Assembly (NCBI GenBank): GCA_022708005.1
Contig: JAKIZN010000019.1
Span: 1-12,545 of the forward strand
Direction: 5' to 3'
Length of the DNA stretch: 12,545 nt
DNA from: Bacteroidota bacterium
GTDB lineage: Bacteria > Bacteroidota > Ignavibacteria > Kapaibacteriales > UBA2268
Shown here in pieces: positions 1-6,493 of this stretch (position 1 is the stretch's first letter; the number at the start of each line of letters is the position of its first letter). Below the pieces are notes generated by a model. That model was not told where the DNA came from and searched no databases. It saw only the letters and a list, made by a program, of their open reading frames with translations. The position numbers and the translations under genes are program-made.

Positions 1-706
1 CATAGCCAATCGGAAGCAATGATTTGACCACTCCCGCAGCTATATCATCAATATAAGTAAAATCTCGCTTTTGAGTGCCGTCGCCATAAATAGTTATCGG
101 TTCGCCCGCGTCAATTTGTCTGATAAATTTAAAATAGCTCATATCAGGGCGCCCCGCAGGACCAAACACAGTGAAAAACCGAAGCACGGATATATCGATA
201 GAATATAAATGATAATATGAGTAGCTAATCAATTCTGCCGCCTTCTTAGTTGCTGCATATTGCGAAATAGGCTTGTCGACTGTCATAGTCTCCTTAAATG
301 GAGTCTTTTCGCCTGCGTATAGCGAACTGCTCGATGCAAGAATAAATTTCGTCACTCCATAATCCTTGCAAAGTTCGAGCAGATTCAGCGTCCCTGCAAT
401 ATTAGTGCTTGCATATACGAAAGGATTTTCAATACTTGCTCTAACTCCAGCCCTTGCGGCTAAATTGATAGCTGCCGAAAATTTATTTTCTAAAAATATT
501 TTGCGAAGTTCACCAAGCGACTCAATATCAGATTGGATAAATTTAAAATTCGCATAATTATTCAAGCTCTCCAATCTATGTTGCTTCAGCCTAATGTCAT
601 AATAATCATTAAGATTATCGACCCCAACGATGCTCTCCCCTGCCCCGAGCAATAATTCGGCTGTCTTCGAGCCAATAAATCCTGCAACTCCAGTTATTAA
701 AATCAA
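1..706 (-). CDS. UDP-glucuronate 4-epimerase-like NAD-dependent epimerase (3' end beyond window)
   Basis: This is an extended short-chain dehydrogenase/reductase that interconverts nucleotide sugars, most likely UDP-glucuronate and UDP-galacturonate in the cytoplasm. I read 235 codons before the window edge. The Rossmann motif GVAGFIG is at residues 6-12. The stretch NLNDYYDIRLK (31-41) and RAGVRASIENP (85-95) are typical of the UDP-glucuronate epimerase branch. SSSSLY is at 125-130, the catalytic Y150-x3-K154 lies in YAATK, and FGPAGRPD (181-188) and RDFTYIDD (214-221) follow. No ATG lies between the in-frame upstream stop and the Rossmann fold. TTG at 706-704 is therefore the start, preceded by AGGGG with about 7 nt spacing. 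It begins 13 nt after the stop of the transferase gene, so it is probably the third gene of that operon. A dTDP- or UDP-glucose epimerase of the same superfamily is the main alternative. Confidence 0.87.
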   Translation of the reverse strand, partial: MILITGVAGFIGSKTAELLLGAGESIVGVDNLNDYYDIRLKQHRLESLNNYANFKFIQSDIESLGELRKIFLENKFSAAINLAARAGVRASIENPFVYASTNIAGTLNLLELCKDYGVTKFILASSSSLYAGEKTPFKETMTVDKPISQYAATKKAAELISYSYYHLYSIDISVLRFFTVFGPAGRPDMSYFKFIRQIDAGEPITIYGDGTQKRDFTYIDDIAAGVVKSLLPIGY

Positions 707-719
707 ATTTTTGCCCCTT

Positions 720-1796
720 TTATATTTTTACTGCTGTTCCGCTTTGCAACTCGAAGCCAATCGAGTGCAAATAGTCCAATATTTTTGCTGAAGCTACTTC
801 GGAATGATGCCCATAGCCATCAGCAAACATTATTTTCAAATATTTTTCAACTTCATCAGAAAAAGTAAAAGGAGACTCTAAGGCTAATTTTATTGTTTTT
901 GATAGCTCATCAAAGTTAGATACTCGGAAGGTAGATAGCTCGAGCATATTGGCTATCTCTTGCGATAGCCTGCCTTTTGGCGGTATTTTAAATGTAATAA
1001 TTGGGCGACGGAGCAGCATAAATTCAGCTATAATCGAACTCGTATCGGCAATTAGCAAGTCCGACATAAGCATATATAAATATAGTTCTGAGCTATCGAC
1101 GAATTTAACGCTGCTTATGCTTTGGATTGCTTCAACATATTTTTTATCAGTCCAAGGGTGCAACGTTACTAATATATTATAGCTGTCTGATAATTCGGAA
1201 ACCCTTTCATACCAATAACTAACGCCAGACAATCCAGATTTATACCACGTAGATGAAAACAACAAAGTCGGCTTGCTGTTGCCAAATATTTTTTCTTTTT
1301 CGGAAATCGCCTGCGATTTCAGTTCGCTGTCAAATAGCGAATCGCTTTTGGGAAATCCACCGCATTCGGCAACTCGGATGCCCAAGGCTTTAGCTTCTTC
1401 GACTTCCCTTTCGGAAGTGAACAAAAACATATCGAACTTGTTGTATTTCTCGGCAGAAATGAAATTTTTAAAATGGTAAGGTCCGTGCCTCATGCCTATC
1501 TTTTTTATGTTTGCCATTGGGAATTTATGCAGGCTATGTCTCGCCATAATTAGCACGTCTGGAAAGTGCGGATAAGGCTTAGCGGTAATTTCATATTTGT
1601 TGTAAAGTTTGCGAGCTAATTTGCTATTCGCGGCTATTATTTCTATGAATGGCAATAGTTTATGCAAATTTTTAAACACTTCGTAGTCAAGTTCTTCGTG
1701 GGCATAAAAGCACACTATTGGCTTTTTGCGAAATAGCTTCGCAATATGCCAAGCAATGCCATAAGGGAGCTTTATGAATAGCTCAGAAAGCACCAT
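720..1796 (-). CDS. CDP-glycerol glycerophosphotransferase-like (TagB/TagF-type) transferase
   Basis: This 358-residue protein has the GT-B layout of the CDP-glycerol:polyglycerophosphate glycerophosphotransferase superfamily, which transfers glycerol- or ribitol-phosphate, or related units, onto surface glycans at the inner face of the membrane. Visible marks are RHGPYHFK (103-110, with H104), GGFPKSD (146-152, like the family G-x-P-R-x-D), FSSTW (180-184), HP (213-214) and SDLLIADTSSIIAEF (245-259) followed by RRPII. The last matches the donor-binding D-x-SS segment. The N-terminus (GIAWHIAKLFRKKP) has no clear transmembrane helix. The ATG at 1796 overlaps the stop of the ATP-grasp gene as TAATG, implying translational coupling, and the epimerase follows after 13 nt. 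The real substrate cannot be read from the sequence. A UDP-GlcNAc 2-epimerase-like GT-B fold is a less likely alternative. Confidence 0.75.
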   Translation of the reverse strand: MVLSELFIKLPYGIAWHIAKLFRKKPIVCFYAHEELDYEVFKNLHKLLPFIEIIAANSKLARKLYNKYEITAKPYPHFPDVLIMARHSLHKFPMANIKKIGMRHGPYHFKNFISAEKYNKFDMFLFTSEREVEEAKALGIRVAECGGFPKSDSLFDSELKSQAISEKEKIFGNSKPTLLFSSTWYKSGLSGVSYWYERVSELSDSYNILVTLHPWTDKKYVEAIQSISSVKFVDSSELYLYMLMSDLLIADTSSIIAEFMLLRRPIITFKIPPKGRLSQEIANMLELSTFRVSNFDELSKTIKLALESPFTFSDEVEKYLKIMFADGYGHHSEVASAKILDYLHSIGFELQSGTAVKI

Positions 1797-2846
1797 TATT
1801 GCTGTCCTTTCAAATATTTTGATAGCCCAAGCGCTAATTCATACTCAACCGTTTCCACTTGCTCAACTTTCTCCCAATTTTCACCTTTTTTAATAAAATA
1901 GCAATGATTTTTGACTAAAACACTTGTTCCAAAGTGCAACGCTTGAAATTCAACCAATTTATATCTGCTGTCTCTATTATCAAACACGAAATCCATAGAT
2001 AAAAACGGGCTATCATCGAATTTCTTTTTAATTTCATAAGCCGTATTTAATAAATTCAAATCCACGTCGAAATTAAAGTCGAATTTCTTTGTGCCGCTCG
2101 CTCTAAAGTCGTTTTTATTTGTATGTCGTTTCATAACAAAGTATTTATCATAGATAGATAGCAAGCACGCGAATATCGTACTTTTGGGCTGGGATAAACT
2201 CTTGCGCCACAAATCGCGTTTGCGGGGTTATATACTCCCTATATTGCAAATAGTCAGAGTAATTGCTATAATCAGGATATTCTTTATACGTTTTTGCTCT
2301 TCTCAAGTGCTTCCGCCGGAATAAATCAAGTTTTTGCGACAAACTCAGCTTTGCAAATTTACTCAATTTATCTTTCACTTCATCAAAGCTACAGCAAAAA
2401 AACACGCCTTTACCATTAGAGCCATCAATGGATTTAACGACTATTGGATAGTGAACATCTGCCCGAGCAAGCTCGTCAGCAGAAGAAAAATAATAAGCCG
2501 CGAAATCGTTGATACCTCTTTGCTTTTTGAGTAATTCTTGATAGCCTTTATTTTCATGGCACCGCAGAAGTTCTATGCTAGGAATCAATTTATTTCCCAT
2601 AGAATTCAGGTATTCGGCAACGTCTTTAAGGTAATATCTTAAGTTTTCCTTTTGGCTAAAATGATAAAAAATCGTAGAATTTTGCAAATTATCGGAGCTA
2701 TTAGCTATTTGCCAAAATTCCATTATAGTTACATTTATCCCAAAATTTTCCAAATGGCTCACTATTTCATTTGTCTTCAAGCTAACCCAAGGCTTGCGAG
2801 ACTGCCCGAAAAACATATTTTTATCTGTAACAAATATTATATCCAT
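1796..2846 (-). pseudogene. ATP-grasp ligase, frameshifted at a tetranucleotide repeat (two reading frames)
   Basis: Two overlapping minus-strand frames together make one ATP-grasp enzyme. The first (2846-2148, 232 aa) carries the N-terminal domain and the ATP-binding loop: K138 in VVKS, G142-x2-G145-x-G147, then AQEFIPAQKYDIRVLA. It then reads I-Y-L and hits TGA. The second frame supplies the continuation (from about 2155 to 1796): IYDKYFVMKRHTNKNDFRASG, then MDFVFDN and KLVEFQALHFGTS. Removing one CTAT unit from the (CTAT)3 run at 2150-2161 joins them as RVLAIYDKYF, a 348-residue protein with the expected family spacing and no other lesion. ATP-grasp enzymes join a carboxylate to an amine or thiol through an acyl phosphate. 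The substrate is unknown, but the neighbours suggest surface glycan modification. The region at 165-205 is unusually Tyr-rich. Where most relatives have E-x-N for the second metal, this protein has EFQ. Status may be phase-off, dead, or a sequence error. Confidence 0.82.
2150..2161. repeat. (ATAG)3 tetranucleotide repeat at the frameshift point
   Basis: Three perfect head-to-tail copies of ATAG on the plus strand (CTAT as read in the gene) lie exactly where the ATP-grasp reading frame breaks. A change of one unit shifts the frame by 4 nt, and loss of one unit restores a full-length protein. The tract is short compared with classical phase-variable tetranucleotide repeats, so slippage in either direction is possible but its rate is unknown. 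Confidence 0.85.
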
Positions 2847-2891
2847 CGTTTCAAGCTATAGTTTAGACTGTAAATTGCATATTTTAAGCTA

Positions 2892-2922
2892 CAAAATTAC
2901 AACTAAAATAAAAGCTATGAAA
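2892..2922 (-). promoter_or_regulatory. Bacteroidota-type promoter of the ATP-grasp/transferase/epimerase operon
   Basis: On the minus strand TAATTTTG (2899-2892) is an exact match to the TAnnTTTG -7 element. It is preceded at 19 nt by TTTC (2922-2919), three of four bases of the TTTG -33 element. Transcription would start near 2885, about 40 nt before the ATG at 2846. The promoter lies between the nuo terminator and the ATP-grasp start, as expected for an independent operon. Confidence 0.6.
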
Positions 2923-2937
2923 ACTTTTTTATGACTA

Positions 2938-2969
2938 CAAAAAAAGACAGCCTATAATGCTGCCTTTTT
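2938..2969 (-). terminator. Rho-independent terminator of nuoGHI
   Basis: The arms at 2941-2951 and 2959-2969 form an 11-bp stem with one A-C mismatch and a 7-nt loop. On the minus strand the 3' arm ends in TCTTTTT followed by TT, giving the U tract. It lies about 25 nt after the nuoI stop. The A-rich arm on the other side could allow weak function on the plus strand too, but no plus-strand gene precedes it. Confidence 0.75.
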
Positions 2970-2993
2970 ATAAATATTTAAGCGCAAAAAATA

Positions 2994-3491
2994 TTATCTA
3001 TATCTTCTGACAAACTCCAATCTATCTTGAAGCTGCGCTATTGGCACAAGCAATTTTGCTTTGTCCATTATACCCGCTTCAGGGCTAGTGAAAACAAGTT
3101 CGTAATCCTTGCTCATAACAATTGCTTCTTCGGGGCATACTTCCTCGCAAAAGCCGCAGTATATACAGCGTAGCATATTAATTTCAAATTTTATTGGGAA
3201 TCGCTCTTTATCGAGTTCAGTTTCGGAGGCTTGAACTTCAATAGCTAAAGCAGGGCATACCCTTGCACATAGCCCACAAGCTACGCAGCGCTCAACACTA
3301 TCTTCTTCCACGAGAACAGGGCGTCCGCGGTATGAACCAAGCGGTTCCCACCTTTCCTCTGGATATTGACGAGTCATTTTTGGGCGAAGCATTCGCCTAA
3401 AAGTCAGCCCTAAGCCTCTTGCTATTTCGGGAAGATAAATCCTCTCCCAAAATGTCATTCTTTCGCGTTCGATATTATGCTCTATATTCAT
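2994..3491 (-). CDS. nuoI: NADH-quinone oxidoreductase subunit I
   Basis: NuoI is the peripheral-arm ferredoxin-like subunit of complex I that carries clusters N6a and N6b and passes electrons from the NuoG side towards the quinone site. The 165-residue protein has two complete C-x2-C-x2-C-x3-CP motifs: C69/C72/C75/C79 in [12 protein letters not shown] and C109/C112/C115/C119 in [12 protein letters not shown]. Upstream lies the amphipathic segment ending [10 protein letters not shown], and residues 41-68 hold the usual QYPEERW...GRPVL lead-in. The ATG at 3491 is preceded by GAGAAAG at a suitable distance. It follows nuoH by 14 nt and is the last gene of the operon, just before the terminator. 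Its length is typical for the family. Confidence 0.97.
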   Translation of the reverse strand: MNIEHNIERERMTFWERIYLPEIARGLGLTFRRMLRPKMTRQYPEERWEPLGSYRGRPVLVEEDSVERCVACGLCARVCPALAIEVQASETELDKERFPIKFEINMLRCIYCGFCEEVCPEEAIVMSKDYELVFTSPEAGIMDKAKLLVPIAQLQDRLEFVRRYR

Positions 3492-3505
3492 ATTACTTTC
3501 TCATA

Positions 3506-4549
3506 TTATTTAAAAATCAATATAGCGGCGGCAGTCAATACAACGTTCAGCAATGAAAGCGGCAGAAGCACTTTCCAGCCCAATCTCATTAATTGGTCGT
3601 AGCGGAAGCGTGGAATAGACCACCTTACCCATATAAAGAACATGATGAAAAATACAACTTTTATGAAAAACACTAAAAATTGCGCTACCGCGAGCCCAAT
3701 TGAACCTTCGGCTAATCCTAATAAATCGGGCGAGAACGGCAGTTGCCAGCCACCAAAATACAGCAGAGTTATAAAGGCAGATGATGTTGCCATATTAGCA
3801 TATTCGGCAAGGAAAAACATACCGAATTTCATACCAGAATATTCTGTATTATAGCCGCCAACAAGCTCTGGCTCTGCTTCAGGCAAGTCGAATGGAGCGC
3901 GATTGGTTTCGGCAAATGCAGAAACAAGGAATATTAAAAAGCCGAGTGGCTGCAAAAATACGTTCCATTTCCAATTAGCTTGACCAATAACTATATCATT
4001 CAAAGAGAAAGAACCAGAAATTAGAATTATCCCAATCAGCGATAGTCCCATAGATAGCTCGTAAGAAATCATTTGAGCCGCAGAACGAAGCCCGCCCATC
4101 AACGAATACTTATTGTTTGACGACCAGCCTGCAAGGGTAATGCCATATACTCCGACAGATGTCATTGCAAGAATAAACAGCAAGCCAATATTCAAATTGG
4201 GCGCAATGCCAATGTAATATTTTGTGCCGCCAATTTCCACATAATGTGCGAAAGGAATCACCGCATAAACTGCCACCGCAACTCCAAGCGAAATAATTGG
4301 AGCAAGCGAATGGAAAAATTTATCTGATGCCTTTGGCACAATATCTTCTTTAAAAAATAGCTTAAACACATCTGCAAACGGCTGCAACACGCCGAACGGT
4401 CCAACTCGATTCGGTCCGATTCTGTCTTGAATTACCGCTGAAATCTTTCTTTCTAAGTAAACCGAAGTAGCTGCTCCGAGCAATATTACATTAAGGATTA
4501 CAACTGCTTTTATTAACGCTTCAATTAGTATCCAAATTAAATTATTCAT
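3506..4549 (-). CDS. nuoH: NADH-quinone oxidoreductase subunit H
   Basis: NuoH is the membrane subunit of complex I that forms the quinone-access channel at the junction with the peripheral arm. The 347-residue protein has the family hallmarks: YLERKISAVIQDRIGPNRVGP at 31-51, GWSSNNKYSLMGGLRSAAQM at 141-160, and the acidic loop ETNRAPFDLPEAEPELVGGY (214-233) continuing to NTEYSGMKFG. Near the end is WVRWSIPRFRYDQLM (307-321). About eight hydrophobic membrane segments can be seen, and the length is normal. The gene starts 29 nt after the nuoG stop and ends 14 nt before nuoI. The order nuoG-nuoH-nuoI is the canonical local order, so co-transcription is expected. Confidence 0.97.
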   Translation of the reverse strand: MNNLIWILIEALIKAVVILNVILLGAATSVYLERKISAVIQDRIGPNRVGPFGVLQPFADVFKLFFKEDIVPKASDKFFHSLAPIISLGVAVAVYAVIPFAHYVEIGGTKYYIGIAPNLNIGLLFILAMTSVGVYGITLAGWSSNNKYSLMGGLRSAAQMISYELSMGLSLIGIILISGSFSLNDIVIGQANWKWNVFLQPLGFLIFLVSAFAETNRAPFDLPEAEPELVGGYNTEYSGMKFGMFFLAEYANMATSSAFITLLYFGGWQLPFSPDLLGLAEGSIGLAVAQFLVFFIKVVFFIMFFIWVRWSIPRFRYDQLMRLGWKVLLPLSLLNVVLTAAAILIFK

Positions 4550-4578
4550 ACTATTTCTTAATTTATAAGTTCATCAAA

Positions 4579-6351
4579 TCAATTCGGTTTCATATAATAC
4601 GATTCGTAATTTCTTATTACGGGGTCGGGGCTATCGCCTTTGCCCAAAGTTATGCCTTGATGCTTTTCAAGTAATTTATAGTTCATAGACTTAAAGCTAA
4701 CAAATAAATTCGCTATTTCTTTGAACACATCTTCAGCTTTGATAAATCCAAAGTTATAAGACATTTGAGCTGCAAGTTGCGATATTACTCTCCACGCAGG
4801 GCGGCTATTCCTCAATTCTTTTTGAGTCCATCTATCATTATGGGCGCCAAACTTATCAAGCCTGCTTAATTTCATACCCATTCTATGAAGATTCTCTTTC
4901 GTTACAAGCGCTGGAGCAAAATATTGCACTCGCTTTGCTACGTTGATAAATGTTCCTTCGCTCTCGGCAAAAGTCGATGAAGCAAAGACGACATCAGCAT
5001 TTTCAGTGATTATATTATGGTTTGCAGAGTGAATTATTATTGATTCCGCTTTTAATATTTCGTCAACCAATTCTTTGTTTAAATCAAAATCTTCATCTAT
5101 AATATATATAGCTTTGATGCTCTTTGATTTTATATTTGTTGCCAAATTTTCTATCGCAAACGCACTATTTGCAGGCGCTACTCCAAGTTCTGTGCAGCCA
5201 AGCGCATTGGCATTCAAGTCGTTTGTCCTGAGCAAATCATCTTTGAAACTTTCATCAATTCTCTTATAATAATCAATATTGCCAGACTTCAAAGCAGATT
5301 TAGCAAATTTCGCTAAAGTATAGTTATTCTCGTTAGATGACTTTCCAGAGCCGATAAACATTATTTCGGAAGGCTTATACTTCTTTAAAATCTGTGCGGC
5401 ATAAGCAATTGCTTCGTCCCAAGTAGCGTCTTCTGTTTGCCCATTTTGCTTAATTCTCGGATTCAGCACCCTGCCCGTGTTTAATTTAGGCAACATCGAA
5501 AGCCTGCCGTAATCGCACATCCAATATTTATTGACATGCATATTAGTTTTTGGCTCAATCCTTAATATTTCATTGTTCCTAACTCCAATTTTTGTATTGC
5601 AACCACGCGAGCAAGCGGCACAAATTGAGTCATTAAAGCTCATATCCCATACACGAGATTTAAATCTGAAATCGGAACTTGTTAGCGCCCCGACAGGGCA
5701 AATATCTATAACATTCATAGAGTAAGGATTATCGAATCGCTTGCCGTTAGAGACGCGTATAGTTACTTTGTCGCACCGTTGGACGAATGAAAGCACATCT
5801 TGCTTTGCAATTTCCTTAGCAAATCTAATGCATCGCGAGCAGGAAATGCATCGCTCTGCATCAAACATAACATTAGGTCCCCACGGGGTTCGCTTTGGCT
5901 TTTTGTTCTTTGTCTCCACAAATCTGCTTTCGCCACGCGAGTGATTGAAAGCATATTCTTGCAGTTTGCATTGCCCTGCTTCATCGCAAATAGGGCAATC
6001 AAGCGGGTGATTAATCAGAAGAAATTCCATAACAGCTTCTTGTGCTTTGATAGTTTTCGCGCTATCCAATTTAACGTGCATACCGTCCGAAATGACTGTA
6101 GCACAAGCTATTTGAAGCTTTGGTATATAGCTTATAGATAAATTGCCATCGCTATCTTTTTCAAAATTACCGTCTGGCAAGCGTTTAGGAAGACCAACTT
6201 CAACAAGGCACATACGGCAATTGCCCGAAACCGATAGCTCGGGGTGCCAGCAAAAATGCGGAATGGTAATACCATTTTCTATTGCAGCTTCTATTATTGT
6301 CTTGCCGTTCTGAGTTTCTATCTTTCTGCCATCGATGTATATATGCGGCAT
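4579..6351 (-). CDS. nuoG: NADH-quinone oxidoreductase subunit G (short form with N7 site)
   Basis: NuoG carries the middle of the iron-sulfur chain of complex I. Ligand sets are visible in order. The 2Fe-2S N1b set is C34/C45/C48/C83. The N5 set is H115, C119, C122 and C128. A C-x2-C-x2-C set is at 168/171/174 with C218 in CPVGAL. A C-x2-C-x3-C-x27-C set at 244/247/251/279 matches the extra N7 cluster found in only some bacteria. From about residue 285 a molybdopterin-oxidoreductase-like domain follows, with TWDEAIAYAAQIL and the remnant ENADVVFASSTFAESEGTFIN. At 590 residues it is clearly shorter than the roughly 780-900 of Thermus and E. coli, with the C-terminal domain reduced. GAGG-like GTCGAGG lies 8 nt before the ATG. 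It is the first gene of a nuoG-nuoH-nuoI operon; nuoE and nuoF are not adjacent. Confidence 0.95.
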   Translation of the reverse strand: MPHIYIDGRKIETQNGKTIIEAAIENGITIPHFCWHPELSVSGNCRMCLVEVGLPKRLPDGNFEKDSDGNLSISYIPKLQIACATVISDGMHVKLDSAKTIKAQEAVMEFLLINHPLDCPICDEAGQCKLQEYAFNHSRGESRFVETKNKKPKRTPWGPNVMFDAERCISCSRCIRFAKEIAKQDVLSFVQRCDKVTIRVSNGKRFDNPYSMNVIDICPVGALTSSDFRFKSRVWDMSFNDSICAACSRGCNTKIGVRNNEILRIEPKTNMHVNKYWMCDYGRLSMLPKLNTGRVLNPRIKQNGQTEDATWDEAIAYAAQILKKYKPSEIMFIGSGKSSNENNYTLAKFAKSALKSGNIDYYKRIDESFKDDLLRTNDLNANALGCTELGVAPANSAFAIENLATNIKSKSIKAIYIIDEDFDLNKELVDEILKAESIIIHSANHNIITENADVVFASSTFAESEGTFINVAKRVQYFAPALVTKENLHRMGMKLSRLDKFGAHNDRWTQKELRNSRPAWRVISQLAAQMSYNFGFIKAEDVFKEIANLFVSFKSMNYKLLEKHQGITLGKGDSPDPVIRNYESYYMKPN

Positions 6352-6493
6352 CAGTTTACCTCGACTTTTTTACTTCATTTCTTTATAATATTTCAGATAG
6401 TAATAATTGACGAATTTATTATTTATTATTTTTTGTAGCCACAAAAAAAAGAAAAAATAATAATAAAATTGCAGCTTGCAAACTGCGAATATA
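6352..6493. other. AT-rich spacer upstream of nuoG
   Basis: This is 142 bp of very AT-rich sequence between the FAD oxidoreductase stop and the nuoG start. It must contain the 3' end of one minus-strand transcript and probably the nuoG promoter. I found no convincing TAnnTTTG element. TATTATAAA-like sequence about 50 nt before the nuoG ATG is a weak -10 candidate. A TTTTTTGT/ACAAAAAA hairpin at 6429-6448 has only AT-type strength. Confidence 0.5.
6455..6487 (-). terminator. Weak candidate terminator after the FAD oxidoreductase
   Basis: On the minus strand a short palindrome TTGCA-AGC-TGCAA (6481-6469), or alternatively GCAG/CTGC, is followed by TTTTATTATTATTTTTTC. The stem is only 4-5 bp, so intrinsic termination would be poor. 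It is the only candidate between the two minus-strand genes. Confidence 0.28.

Noticed and set aside
366..557. Small plus-strand frame inside the epimerase
   Set aside because: It is antisense to the strongly supported epimerase and has no family features.
1796..2212. The 138-codon frame as an independent small gene starting MWRKSL
   Set aside because: Its first 20 codons are the alternate frame of the well-conserved AQEFIPAQKYDIRV segment; only the part after IYDK resembles an ATP-grasp C-terminus.
5763..6141. Several 64-113 codon frames overlapping nuoG on both strands
   Set aside because: All overlap the iron-sulfur ligand region of nuoG and show no domain of their own.
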